From Acidovorax sp. FHTAMBA (lineage in GTDB: Bacteria; Pseudomonadota; Gammaproteobacteria; Burkholderiales; Burkholderiaceae_C), in contig NZ_CP152407.1 in the NCBI RefSeq assembly GCF_038958875.1, positions 2,425,501 through 2,489,500 on the forward strand: 64,000 bases of DNA, in the 5' to 3' direction. The notes beneath the pieces were generated by a model. That model worked only from the letters and a program-made list of their open reading frames with translations. It had not been told where the DNA came from and did no database searches. This document shows, piece by piece, positions 1 through 9,827 of this stretch. The position numbers and the translations under genes were made by a program. Position 1 is the first letter of the stretch. The number at the start of each line of letters is the position of its first letter.

Positions 1-1
1 G

Positions 2-571
2 GAAGAGCGCAAGCACCGCCTGAACCGTGAAATCATGGCCCCGGAAGTCCGTCTGTCCGGGCCTGACAACGAGCCTTTGGGTGTTGTCAGCCTCATGGAG
101 GCCTTGCGCATGGCCGGTGAGCTGGATGTGGATCTGGTGGAAATTGCCGCCACGGCAAACCCACCGGTGTGCCGCCTCATGGACTACGGCAAGTTCAAGT
201 ACCAAGAGCAAAAGCGTGCGGCAGAAGCCAAAGCCAAGCAGACGGTCATCGAGATCAAGGAAGTCAAGTTCCGTCCTGGCACGGACGATGGCGACTACAA
301 CATCAAGATGCGCAACATCCGCCGTTTTCTGGCGGATGGTGACAAGTGCAAGATCACGCTGCGGTTTCGCGGTCGTGAAATCACGCACCAGGAACTCGGT
401 TTGGCGTTGCTGAACCGGATTCGTGACGAATTGGCAGACAGCATCATCATCGAGCAGTTTCCCAAGCTGGAAGGCCGCCAGATGATCATGATGATCGCTC
501 CCGGCAAGAAGAAGCCCGCCGCAGCCAAACCGGCTGCTGAGAACGCCCAGGTGCCGGGCGGGGCGGCCTGA
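2..571 (+). CDS. infC: Translation initiation factor IF-3 (5' end outside window)
   Basis: IF-3 binds the 30S subunit, keeps ribosomal subunits apart and checks the start codon-initiator tRNA match. The frame is open to the left edge, and the residues before the first ATG (position 35; EERKHRLNREI) are the conserved start of the N-terminal domain, so the real start lies outside. The N-terminal domain runs to about residue 80 of the visible part (PPVCRLMDYGKFKYQEQK), followed by the basic linker and C-terminal domain (FRGREITHQELG, EGRQMIMMIAP). The tail is Ala/Pro-rich. It is followed by rpmI and rplT, the classical order. IF-3 genes often use a rare start codon for autoregulation; that cannot be tested here. 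Confidence 0.97.
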   Translation, partial: EERKHRLNREIMAPEVRLSGPDNEPLGVVSLMEALRMAGELDVDLVEIAATANPPVCRLMDYGKFKYQEQKRAAEAKAKQTVIEIKEVKFRPGTDDGDYNIKMRNIRRFLADGDKCKITLRFRGREITHQELGLALLNRIRDELADSIIIEQFPKLEGRQMIMMIAPGKKKPAAAKPAAENAQVPGGAA

Positions 572-602
572 ATCGCGCGGATGGGTGCAAAAATTTGAGT
601 GC

Positions 603-720
603 TTCGCCCGCAAGGGCGAAATACTCGAAGAGGCGGGGCTTTGGCTCTGCCGACCGAGAGGCGAAAGCCTTTCGACAAAAGTGGCTCGGGGCCAACAAGT
701 TTGCAGATCGGTTTGCAAAC
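603..720 (+). promoter_or_regulatory. Structured infC-rpmI leader (two hairpins)
   Basis: The 182-bp gap between infC and rpmI holds two perfect inverted repeats: TTCGCCC/GGGCGAA at 603-609/614-620 closed by a GCAA (GNRA) tetraloop, and GTTTGCA/TGCAAAC at 699-705/714-720. Neither is followed by a T-run, so they are not simple terminators. In enteric bacteria and in Bacillus the rpmI-rplT leader is a target for L20 autoregulation. A similar role here is inference from position only. Confidence 0.4.
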
Positions 721-753
721 GCCTCACGAGCACAATGAAAAAGGAGCATTCAC

Positions 754-957
754 ATGCCCAAAATGAAGACCAAGAGCAGCGCGAAAAAACGTTTCCGCGT
801 TCGTCCCGGTGGCACCGTCAAGCGCGGTCAAGCCTTCAAGCGTCACATCTTGACCAAGAAGACCACCAAGAACAAGCGCCATCTGCGTGGTGCGGTTGCT
901 GTGCACGAGACCAATATGGGCTCGATTTCACAGATGCTGCCCGGCATGGGCGTTTAA
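754..957 (+). CDS. rpmI: 50S ribosomal protein L35
   Basis: L35 is a small basic protein of the large subunit. The 67-residue product starts MPKMKTKSSAKKRF, the family signature, and is the usual length. An AAGGAG ribosome binding site lies about 8 nt before the ATG. It sits 26 bp upstream of rplT and is very probably co-transcribed with it and with infC. Confidence 0.98.
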   Translation: MPKMKTKSSAKKRFRVRPGGTVKRGQAFKRHILTKKTTKNKRHLRGAVAVHETNMGSISQMLPGMGV

Positions 958-983
958 TTTACTGACGAACAAGGAGTACATAC

Positions 984-1343
984 ATGCCTCGCGTCAAACG
1001 TGGTGTAACGGCCCGTGCCCGTCACAAGAAAGTTCTCGCCCTTGCCAAGGGTTTCCGTGGTCGCCGCGGTAACGTCTTCCGTATCGCCAAACAGGCGGTA
1101 ATGAAGGCTGGGCAATATGCCTACCGTGACCGCCGCACCAAGAAGCGCGTGTTCCGCCAGTTGTGGATCGCCCGTATCAACGCCGCTGCGCGTGAACTGG
1201 GCATGACCTACAGCCAGTTCGCCAACGGCCTGAAGAAGGCTTCCATCGAGATCGACCGCAAGATGCTGGCCGACCTCGCAGTGCACGACAAGGCTGCCTT
1301 TGGCAGCATCGTGGAGCAAGTCAAGGCCAAGCTGGCTGCTTGA
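984..1343 (+). CDS. rplT: 50S ribosomal protein L20
   Basis: L20 binds 23S rRNA early in large-subunit assembly and is the usual translational repressor of the rpmI-rplT leader. The 119-residue product has the typical highly basic N-terminus (MPRVKRGVTARARHKKVLAL) and the conserved globular part (YAYRDRRTKKRVFRQLWIARIN). An AAGGAG-like site precedes the ATG. The gene is complete and of normal length. Confidence 0.98.
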   Translation: MPRVKRGVTARARHKKVLALAKGFRGRRGNVFRIAKQAVMKAGQYAYRDRRTKKRVFRQLWIARINAAARELGMTYSQFANGLKKASIEIDRKMLADLAVHDKAAFGSIVEQVKAKLAA

Positions 1344-1357
1344 GTTCACGATGAGCG

Positions 1358-1425
1358 GCTATCGTTCTGATAGCTGCTTGCGCAATAACAGCAAGGGCTA
1401 GGGCTTGAAAAGGCACTAGCCCTTG
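1358..1425 (-). repeat. Degenerate copy 1 of the AGCGCTT element plus a 10-bp inverted repeat
   Basis: Between rplT and pheS, GCTATC..GATAGC (1358-1373) followed by TGCTTGCGC matches the AGCTAT side of the dispersed element; the rest is degenerate. Next comes a perfect 10-bp inverted repeat, 1392-1401 against 1416-1425 (CAAGGGCTAG/CTAGCCCTTG), with a 14-nt loop and only a short T-rich tail. It could act as a weak terminator or attenuator before pheS; that is inference. Confidence 0.5.
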
Positions 1426-1444
1426 TTCATTTTCGAGAGTCGAT

Positions 1445-2497
1445 ATGAACGAGTTGGATTCCCTGGTCGAGAGCGCCACGCAACTGTTTGCCCAAAGTGC
1501 AACCCCTGCTGACCTCGAAAACGCCAAGGCGCAATTTCTGGGCAAGTCGGGCCGCGTGACCGAGCTCATGAAGGGCATGGCGCAGCTGTCCGTCGAGGAA
1601 AAGAAATCCCGTGGCGCTGCCATCAACGTGGCCAAGCAGGCCATCGAAGCCGCACTGACCGCACGCCGCCAGGCGCTGGCCGACGCAGAGCTGCAACTGC
1701 AATTGAAGGCTGAAGCACTGGACGTGAGCCTGCCAGGCCGCCAGCGCGGGCAGGGTGGCCTGCACCCGGTGTCGCTCACGCTCGAACGCATCCAGGGCAT
1801 TTTCGGCTCCATGGGTTTTGACGTTGCCGAAGGCCCCGAGATTGAAACCGACTGGTTCAACTTCACCGCATTGAACACGCCAGAGGACCATCCCGCGCGT
1901 TCCATGCACGACACGTTCTATGTGGAGGGCGGCACTGCCACCGCCCCCAACCTGCTGCGCACGCACACCAGCCCCATGCAGATCCGCCATGCAGTACAGC
2001 ATGTCAAAAAGCACCGGGCCGCGCTGGATGCTGGCCAGCCCATGCCCGAGATCCGCGTGATCGCCCCAGGCCGCACTTATCGCGTGGACAGCGACGCCAC
2101 GCACTCGCCCATGTTCCACCAGTGCGAAGGCCTGTGGATCGGCGAGAACGTGAGTTTCAAGGATCTGAAGGTCATCTTCACGGACTTCTGCCGCACGTTT
2201 TTTGAAAGCGATGACCTCGTGTTGCGCTTTCGCCCCAGCTTTTTCCCGTTCACGGAGCCCAGCGCCGAGATCGATATCCAGTTCCAGACGGGTCCGCTGG
2301 CGGGCCGGTGGCTCGAAGTGGCGGGTTCGGGCCAGGTGCACCCCAACGTGGTGCGCAACATGGGCCTCGACCCCGAGAAGTACATCGGCTTTGCGTTTGG
2401 CATGGGCCCGGACCGTCTGACGATGCTGCGCTACGGCGTCAACGATCTGCGTTTGTTCTTTGACGGCGACATCCGTTTTCTGTCGCAGTTTCAGTAA
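1445..2497 (+). CDS. pheS: Phenylalanine--tRNA ligase alpha subunit
   Basis: This is the catalytic subunit of the alpha2-beta2 synthetase that charges tRNA-Phe. The 350-residue protein has an N-terminal coiled-coil (about residues 1-85) and a class II core. Motif 2 is around THSPMFHQCEG and motif 3 near the C-terminus (GFAFGMGPDRLTMLRYG, about 316-332). A GAGAG site precedes the ATG. Length is normal. pheT follows after a 122-bp gap that contains a dispersed repeat. Confidence 0.98.
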   Translation: MNELDSLVESATQLFAQSATPADLENAKAQFLGKSGRVTELMKGMAQLSVEEKKSRGAAINVAKQAIEAALTARRQALADAELQLQLKAEALDVSLPGRQRGQGGLHPVSLTLERIQGIFGSMGFDVAEGPEIETDWFNFTALNTPEDHPARSMHDTFYVEGGTATAPNLLRTHTSPMQIRHAVQHVKKHRAALDAGQPMPEIRVIAPGRTYRVDSDATHSPMFHQCEGLWIGENVSFKDLKVIFTDFCRTFFESDDLVLRFRPSFFPFTEPSAEIDIQFQTGPLAGRWLEVAGSGQVHPNVVRNMGLDPEKYIGFAFGMGPDRLTMLRYGVNDLRLFFDGDIRFLSQFQ

Positions 2498-2500
2498 CGC

Positions 2501-2600
2501 AAAAAAGTGAGCTGCTGACGCTTGTATTCATTGGCTTTCAAAGCGTTTTGACATCGAAACGCTTGATTGAAAAGCGCTGCCAGCTATATTTTTAAGAGCT
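2501..2600. repeat. Copy 2 of the AGCGCTT element, rearranged (pheS-pheT gap)
   Basis: The pheS-pheT gap holds pieces of the dispersed element in both orientations. AGCTGCTGACGCTT (2510-2523) looks like the reverse form, and CGCTTGATTGAAAAGCGCTGCCAGCTATAT (about 2560-2589) like the forward form. It may be two overlapping or nested copies. No terminator T-run is evident, so pheS and pheT can still be co-transcribed. Confidence 0.6.
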
Positions 2601-2619
2601 AACGCCAAAGAGTCTTCCT

Positions 2620-5067
2620 ATGCAATTCCCTGAGTCCTGGTTGCGCGAATTCTGCAACCCACCGCTGACAACCCAAGAGCTGGCCGACACGCTGACCATG
2701 GCGGGCCTGGAGGTGGAAGAGCTGCGCCCCGTCGCGCCGCCTTTCACCAAGATCGTGGTGGGTGAGATCAAGGAGGCCGTGCAACACCCCGACGCCGACC
2801 GCCTGCGTGTGTGCCAGGTGGACGTGGGGCAGGGCGCCCTGCTGAATATCGTGTGTGGCGCGCCCAACGCCCGCGTGGGCATCAAAGTGCCCTGCGCGCT
2901 GGTGGGCGCCGAGCTGCCGCCGGGTGATGACGGCAAGCCGTTCCTCATCAAGGTGGGCAAGCTGCGCGGCGTGGAAAGCCAGGGCATGCTGTGCTCGGCG
3001 CGCGAGCTCAAGCTGTCCGAAGACCATGGTGGCTTGCTGGAGCTCGATGCCTCGGCTCCCGTGGGCCAGGACATTCGTGAGCATCTGGACCTGGACGACA
3101 CCCTGTTTACCCTCAAGCTCACGCCCAATCTGGCGCACTGCCTGAGCGTTTATGGCATCGCGCGCGAAGTCTCAGCATTGACGGGCACGCCGCTGCAACG
3201 CCCGTCGTTCTCTGCCGTAGCCGCAAAGCTGACGGACAAGCTGCCCGTGCAGGTGAGTGCACCGGATCTGTGCGGCCGCTTCTCCGGCCGCATCGTGCGC
3301 AACGTGAACACGCGCGCCGCCACACCCCAGTGGATGCTGGACCGCCTGGCACGCTGCGGACAGCGCGGCGTGTCGCCGCTGGTGGACATTTCCAACTATG
3401 TGATGTTCGAGCTGGGGCGTCCGTCGCACATTTTTGACCTGGACAAGATCCACGGTGGCCTGGAGGTTCGATGGGGCAAGCCGGGCGAGCAGCTCAAGCT
3501 GCTCAACGGCACCACCGTGACCGTCGATGACAAGGTGGGTGTGATCGCCGACGACCGTCAGGTGGAGTCGCTGGCCGGCATCATGGGCGGCGACGCCACA
3601 GCCGTGTCGGATGACACCCGCCACATCTATATCGAGGCCGCGTTCTGGTGGCCCAAAGCAGTGGCGGGTCGCTCGCGCCGGTTCAATTTCTCGACCGATG
3701 CGGGTCACCGATTCGAGCGCGGCGTGGACTCCGCCCTGACGGTGGAGCACATCGAGCGCATCACGCAACTGGTGATCGACATTTGCGGTACACCCGACAC
3801 GGCGTGTGGGCCCATGGACGATCAGGCCGTCAATCTGCCGGTGTCCCAGCCCGTCACGCTGCGCGTGGCGCGTGCGGCCAAGGTCATCGGCATGCCACTG
3901 ACACAAGCCCAGTGCGCCGATGCGTTGCAGCGCCTGGGCCTGCCGGTGGTGGAGGGCGACGGCACGCTCACCGTTACGCCGCCTTCGTTCCGTTTCGACA
4001 TCACCATCGAGGAAGACCTGATCGAAGAGGTTGCCCGCATGGTGGGCTACAACAACCTGCCGACCACGCCCCCCCTGGCGCCGATCACGCCCAAGCTGGC
4101 GCTCGAGGCCACGCGCAGCCCGTTTGCGGTGCGCCGCTCGCTGGCAGCGCTGGGGTATCAGGAAACGATCAACTTCAGCTTTGTGGAAGAGCGGTGGGAG
4201 CACGAGCTGGCCGCCAACACCCAGCCGATCAAGCTGCTCAATCCGATTGCCAGCCAGATGAGCGTGATGCGCTCCACGTTGCTGGGTTCTTTGCTGCAAG
4301 TGTTGAAGTTCAACCTCGACCGCAAGGCCGAGCGGGTGCGCGTCTTTGAACTGGGCCGCGTGTTCCTGCGCGACGGCAGCGTGAGCAATACCGACACCAC
4401 AGTCGAAGGCTTCCATCAGCCGATGCGCGTGTCGGGCCTGGCCTATGGCCCGAACGACATGCTGCAATGGGGGCGCAAGGAGCAATCCATCGACTTCTTT
4501 GATGTGAAGGGCGACGTGGAAGCCCTGCTGGCACCGCTGCGCGCGACGTTCGAGCCGGGCACCCATCCCGCCATGCACCCTGGCCGTTGCGCTCGCGTGC
4601 TGGTGGATGGCCGCGCCATCGGTTTTGTGGGCGAACTGCACCCGCAGTGGCGCCAGTCGTGGGAACTGCCGCAGGCTCCTGTGATGTTCGAGCTGGAGCT
4701 GGACGCCGTGCTGCGGCGCATGGTGCCGGAGTTCAAGACAGTGTCCAAGCACCAGGCGGTCGAGCGCGACCTGGCCGTGGTGGTGGCCGAGCGTGTCACG
4801 CATGCGGACATCATGGGGGCAGTCGAGCAGGCCGTTCCGGGTGGCATGCTGCGCTCTGCCGTGCTGTTTGATGTATACCGACCCAAGGCGCTGCGCGCAG
4901 GCGAAGAGGCGCCGGCAGGCGGGCTGGCTCCGGGCGAAAAGAGCCTGGCGGTGCGCCTCACGCTCGGACGCGACGAAGCGAGCCTGACGGAGGCTGAAAT
5001 CGAGGCGGCGGTCCAGTCCGTGATGGCGCAACTTGCGCAGCGCACGGGCGCGCGGCTGCGGGTGTGA
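2620..5067 (+). CDS. pheT: Phenylalanine--tRNA ligase beta subunit
   Basis: The 815-residue beta subunit contains the tRNA-binding and editing modules. An EMAP/OB-type tRNA-binding domain occupies about residues 40-155 (VVGEIKEAVQHPDADRLRVC), followed by B3/B4 editing and B5 domains (SFRFDITIEEDLIEEVARMVGY). A C-terminal anticodon-binding FDX-ACB domain ends the protein (residues about 720-815). Length is typical. The stop lies 24 bp before the ihfA start, the conserved pheST-ihfA arrangement. Confidence 0.98.
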   Translation: MQFPESWLREFCNPPLTTQELADTLTMAGLEVEELRPVAPPFTKIVVGEIKEAVQHPDADRLRVCQVDVGQGALLNIVCGAPNARVGIKVPCALVGAELPPGDDGKPFLIKVGKLRGVESQGMLCSARELKLSEDHGGLLELDASAPVGQDIREHLDLDDTLFTLKLTPNLAHCLSVYGIAREVSALTGTPLQRPSFSAVAAKLTDKLPVQVSAPDLCGRFSGRIVRNVNTRAATPQWMLDRLARCGQRGVSPLVDISNYVMFELGRPSHIFDLDKIHGGLEVRWGKPGEQLKLLNGTTVTVDDKVGVIADDRQVESLAGIMGGDATAVSDDTRHIYIEAAFWWPKAVAGRSRRFNFSTDAGHRFERGVDSALTVEHIERITQLVIDICGTPDTACGPMDDQAVNLPVSQPVTLRVARAAKVIGMPLTQAQCADALQRLGLPVVEGDGTLTVTPPSFRFDITIEEDLIEEVARMVGYNNLPTTPPLAPITPKLALEATRSPFAVRRSLAALGYQETINFSFVEERWEHELAANTQPIKLLNPIASQMSVMRSTLLGSLLQVLKFNLDRKAERVRVFELGRVFLRDGSVSNTDTTVEGFHQPMRVSGLAYGPNDMLQWGRKEQSIDFFDVKGDVEALLAPLRATFEPGTHPAMHPGRCARVLVDGRAIGFVGELHPQWRQSWELPQAPVMFELELDAVLRRMVPEFKTVSKHQAVERDLAVVVAERVTHADIMGAVEQAVPGGMLRSAVLFDVYRPKALRAGEEAPAGGLAPGEKSLAVRLTLGRDEASLTEAEIEAAVQSVMAQLAQRTGARLRV

Positions 5068-5091
5068 CGATGTTCAGGGGAATGACGAGCC

Positions 5092-5412
5092 ATGATTGAA
5101 TTTGCAGTCGAGAGCCTGGAGACACCGGCACTGACCAAGGCGCAGCTCGCCGATCTGCTGTTTGACCAGATCGGCCTGAACAAGCGCGAGTCCAAGGACA
5201 TGATCGACGCCTTCTTCGATCTGATTTCACAGAGTCTTGTCGAGGGCAAGGACGTGAAACTGTCGGGGTTTGGCAATTTCCAGATCCGTACCAAGGCGCC
5301 ACGCCCCGGGCGTAACCCGCGCACGGGCGAGGCGATCCCGATCAAGGCGCGCCGGGTCGTGACATTTCACGCGAGCAGCAAACTCAAAGAGCAGATTCAG
5401 GCTGCGGCGTGA
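5092..5412 (+). CDS. ihfA: Integration host factor subunit alpha
   Basis: IHF-alpha pairs with IHF-beta to bind and sharply bend specific DNA sites. The 106-residue protein carries the HU/IHF fold. The DNA-binding arm signature GFGNFQIRTKAPRPGRNP contains the Pro that intercalates at the bend. Its position right behind pheT is the standard one in proteobacteria. An earlier ATG nearby is possible, but this start keeps the conserved N-terminal helix (LTKAQLADLLFDQIGLNKRE). Confidence 0.97.
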   Translation: MIEFAVESLETPALTKAQLADLLFDQIGLNKRESKDMIDAFFDLISQSLVEGKDVKLSGFGNFQIRTKAPRPGRNPRTGEAIPIKARRVVTFHASSKLKEQIQAAA

Positions 5413-5509
5413 ATTTGTTCCGATTTGTGTCTCATTGCGGGCGCCATGACTGGCGGCTTTGGCGGGACTGCAGTACGCTTGTCGGCTTTCGCGTTTGAAC
5501 TTGCATCCC

Positions 5510-5935
5510 ATGGGCACTACGCTACCTTCCATACCCGCCAAGCGGTACTTCACGATCGGAGAGGTCGCGGAGTTGTGTGGCGTGAAGCCGCATGTGCTGC
5601 GCTATTGGGAGCAGGAGTTCACGCAGCTGCGGCCCATGAAACGCCGTGGCAACCGGCGCTACTACCAGCACCACGAGGTGCTCATGATCCGCCGCATCCG
5701 CGATCTGCTGTATGACCAGGGGTTCACCATCAGCGGGGCGCGCAACAAGCTTCAGGAGCTGGTGCACACGGACCGCAGCGAGGTGGCTGGTGATCAGTTG
5801 GTGGCGGATGTTGTTTTGCCCAGCATGGTGGTCGATACGGCGCGCGACCTTTCCATTGCGCCGGGGTTGATGCTGGATCCGCTTGCCATGCGCAAAGAAT
5901 TGTTCGAGATTCGTGCGCTTCTCTCTTTGAACTGA
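5510..5935 (+). CDS. MerR-family transcriptional regulator
   Basis: This is a small DNA-binding regulator with an N-terminal MerR winged helix (YFTIGEVAELCGVKPHVLRYWEQEF) and a recognition wing (MKRRGNRRYYQHHEVLMIRRIRDLLYDQGFTI shortened here). The C-terminal part has no clear effector domain or metal-binding cysteine cluster. I chose the ATG at 5510 over an upstream TTG at 5459 because the family starts a few residues before the helix-turn-helix. Position after ihfA is conserved in betaproteobacteria. Target genes are unknown. Confidence 0.88.
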   Translation: MGTTLPSIPAKRYFTIGEVAELCGVKPHVLRYWEQEFTQLRPMKRRGNRRYYQHHEVLMIRRIRDLLYDQGFTISGARNKLQELVHTDRSEVAGDQLVADVVLPSMVVDTARDLSIAPGLMLDPLAMRKELFEIRALLSLN

Positions 5936-5946
5936 ATTTTTCAGCA

Positions 5947-5952
5947 TATAAT
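5947..5952 (+). promoter_or_regulatory. -10 box of the tRNA-Pro promoter
   Basis: A perfect TATAAT lies 11 nt before the tRNA 5' end. The segment ATATAATCTAAGTCTTGT (5946-5963) is identical to the one abutting the tRNA-Asn gene at 34814-34831 on the other strand, which supports a stable-RNA promoter. I see no convincing -35 box at normal spacing. Confidence 0.7.
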
Positions 5953-5963
5953 CTAAGTCTTGT

Positions 5964-6040
5964 CGGCGTGTAGCGCAGCCTGGTAGCGCACTTGCATGGG
6001 GTGCAAGGGGTCGCGAGTTCGAATCCCGCCACGCCGACCA
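5964..6040 (+). tRNA. tRNA-Pro (anticodon GGG)
   Basis: A 77-nt cloverleaf with encoded CCA. The acceptor stem is CGGCGTG/CACGCCG, the anticodon stem CTTGC/GCAAG and the loop ATGGGGT, giving anticodon GGG. The T-arm is GCGAG-TTCGAAT-CCCGC, in which the last pair of the stem is non-canonical. A strong terminator follows within about 10 bp, so it is a single-gene unit. Confidence 0.97.
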
Positions 6041-6050
6041 TTGATAGCAA

Positions 6051-6082
6051 AAGCCCAGAACCGAAAGGTTCTGGGCTTTTTT
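6051..6082 (+). terminator. Rho-independent terminator after tRNA-Pro
   Basis: A perfect 12-bp stem (AAGCCCAGAACC at 6051-6062, GGTTCTGGGCTT at 6067-6078) with a GAAA tetraloop is followed by a T-run to 6082. Confidence 0.93.
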
Positions 6083-6225
6083 GCTGGGCGCGAGCCAAAC
6101 GCATTGTCCAATGCGCCAACCGCGCGAGCCATGGCGCGGTTGGCGCGGCAGGTAGCGCGCGAACCGGATGCGAGGTTGGGTACCCGGCTGGTGCTTCGGC
6201 GTACTTTCGACACAAGAGGAATCTC

Positions 6226-6549
6226 ATGATCGATGGATTGGTGGCCGGCAGGATCTTTGGTGAATCTGCGCAACGGGTGGACAAGGCAGGCAAGGCATTC
6301 ACCGTTGCCAAGGTGCGCGCCACCACGGGGGATGGCGAGCTGCTCTTTGTCAATGTGATTGCCTTTGAAGAGCGGGTGTGTGATGCGTTGCGCACATTGC
6401 GCGACGGCGACTCGGTGGCGCTCGCCGGAACCCTCACGCCCCGCGTGTGGACGGACAAGCAGGGCAATGTCCGCCCTGCGCTGGACATGCTGGCACTGCG
6501 CGTGCTGACGGTGCAGGAGGCTCCGGCACCGGACGCTGCTGGTACCTAA
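6226..6549 (+). CDS. Small single-stranded-DNA-binding-like OB-fold protein
   Basis: The 107-residue product resembles the SSB OB-fold core (FTVAKVRATTGDGELLFVNVIAFEE, DSVALAGTLTPRVWTDKQGNVRPALDMLALRV). It lacks the long flexible linker and acidic tail (DDDIPF-like) of housekeeping SSB, so it is probably an accessory or specialised ssDNA binder. The ATG at 6226 has an AGAGGA ribosome binding site; longer forms would overlap tRNA-Pro and its terminator. No functionally linked neighbour is evident. Confidence 0.75.
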   Translation: MIDGLVAGRIFGESAQRVDKAGKAFTVAKVRATTGDGELLFVNVIAFEERVCDALRTLRDGDSVALAGTLTPRVWTDKQGNVRPALDMLALRVLTVQEAPAPDAAGT

Positions 6550-6596
6550 ACGAAGAACACAGATCCTGCAGTCCGTTTGGCGGAACGGGCACACGT

Positions 6597-6619
6597 AAAA
6601 AAGCCCGCCGTAGCGGGCT
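6597..6619 (-). terminator. Terminator for hppA
   Basis: Read on the minus strand, AGCCCGC/GCGGGCT (6613-6619 against 6602-6608) with a 4-nt loop is followed by six T residues (complement of 6597-6602). It lies about 70 bp after the hppA stop. Confidence 0.85.
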
Positions 6620-6686
6620 AAGGCCCTGACAAATCCTGGCGGTATGCCGGATGTGGCGAAGCCCTGGAGTGGTCAACGCCAGCGTA

Positions 6687-8768
<2,082 letters not shown>

Positions 8769-9003
8769 TCAATTCTCCTAGGGTTTGTTGCACGGAGGGG
8801 GACCAACGCATCGGTGGCATCCCCGCTGCGTTGCTTCCTCGTGCTCCCTGTGCAATTGCTGCAGGAGCCGATTGGCCAACAAACCCAATTTACAGGCAAA
8901 CGCAGGTCTGCAAGCGGGCAGAAAGGGGCATGCGCCTAAAATCAGGGTTAATCCCGACGCTGCATGCTGCGTGGATTGTCGCCAATCAACTTTTCAACCA
9001 AAC

Positions 9004-9540
9004 ATGTCCCTCAATAACGTCCCCCCAGGCAAGAACGTTCCCGACACCTTCAATGTCGTCATCGAGATCCCGATGAACGCTGACCCGATCAAGTACGAGG
9101 TGGACAAGGAGTCTGGCGCCATTTTTGTGGACCGTTTCATGACCACGGCCATGCACTACCCCACCAACTACGGCTATGTGCCCCAGACGCTGTCGGGCGA
9201 CGGTGACCCGGTGGACGTGCTGGTGATCACGCCGTACCCGCTGTTCCCCGGCGTGGTTGTGCCCTGCCGCCCGCTGGGCATCCTGATGATGGAAGACGAG
9301 GCCGGTGTGGATGGCAAGGTCATTGCCGTGCCCACCTCCAAGGTGTTGCCCATGTATGACCACTGGAAGACCATCGACGACGTGAACTCCATGCGCCGCA
9401 ATGCCATCGCCCATTTCTTTGAGCACTACAAGGACCTGGAAAAGGGCAAGTGGGTCAAGGTGCTGGGCTGGGAAGGCATTGACGCCGCGAAGAAGGAAGT
9501 CTCGGACGGGATCGAGAATTACAAGAAGTCCCAGGCCTGA
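9004..9540 (+). CDS. ppa: Soluble inorganic pyrophosphatase (family I)
   Basis: This cytoplasmic Mg2+-dependent enzyme hydrolyses PPi released by biosynthesis. The 178-residue protein has the family I signature GDGDPVDVLV (about residues 65-74) with its metal-binding aspartates, and the conserved KYEVDKESG and PTNYGYVPQT segments. Start at 9004 chosen because upstream in-frame sequence (from 8785) is not family-like. No classical ribosome binding site is visible. The gene is divergent from hppA across a 235-bp gap. Confidence 0.97.
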   Translation: MSLNNVPPGKNVPDTFNVVIEIPMNADPIKYEVDKESGAIFVDRFMTTAMHYPTNYGYVPQTLSGDGDPVDVLVITPYPLFPGVVVPCRPLGILMMEDEAGVDGKVIAVPTSKVLPMYDHWKTIDDVNSMRRNAIAHFFEHYKDLEKGKWVKVLGWEGIDAAKKEVSDGIENYKKSQA

Positions 9541-9606
9541 AATTTTTTAGTGAAATATGCCTCTGGCGCTTGCTGATAAAGCGCCGCCAGCTATCAAAAA
9601 GATACT
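9541..9606 (+). repeat. Copy 3 of the AGCGCTT element (after ppa)
   Basis: Forward form directly after the ppa stop: GCCTCTGGCGCTT, loop, AAAGCGCCGCCAGCTATC, AAAAAGATA. The palindrome arms carry compensated changes (GGCGCTT/AAGCGCC), which suggests the pairing matters. A separate terminator follows. Confidence 0.8.
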
Positions 9607-9623
9607 GAAATGAGGCCGCCACC

Positions 9624-9657
9624 AAGCATGCGGGCAGCAATGCCCGCATGCTTTTTT
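9624..9657 (+). terminator. Terminator after ppa
   Basis: A 13-bp perfect stem (9624-9636 with 9641-9653) and a GCAA loop are followed by a T-run ending at 9657. Confidence 0.93.
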
Positions 9658-9827
9658 GTTGCCCATACGGGACGACGAGGGCGGGCGTGCGCACGGGTTG
9701 CGGCGCGGGGCCGGTGAGGGCGCTGATAGACTGCAATTAGTTACAGATCAGCAGGGCGGCTTTGCGCCCTGGGTATTGCTGCGGGCTGGATGGGGCGCCG
9801 CAAGCGCAGAAATTTGAGGGGTGAGTC

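Noticed and set aside
27..413. A 128-codon frame overlapping infC
   Set aside because: It is the +1-frame shadow of infC; product is Trp/Ser/Arg-rich without motifs.
3172..5031. A 619-codon open frame antisense to pheT
   Set aside because: Same reasoning: a shadow of a well-supported gene, with low-complexity product.
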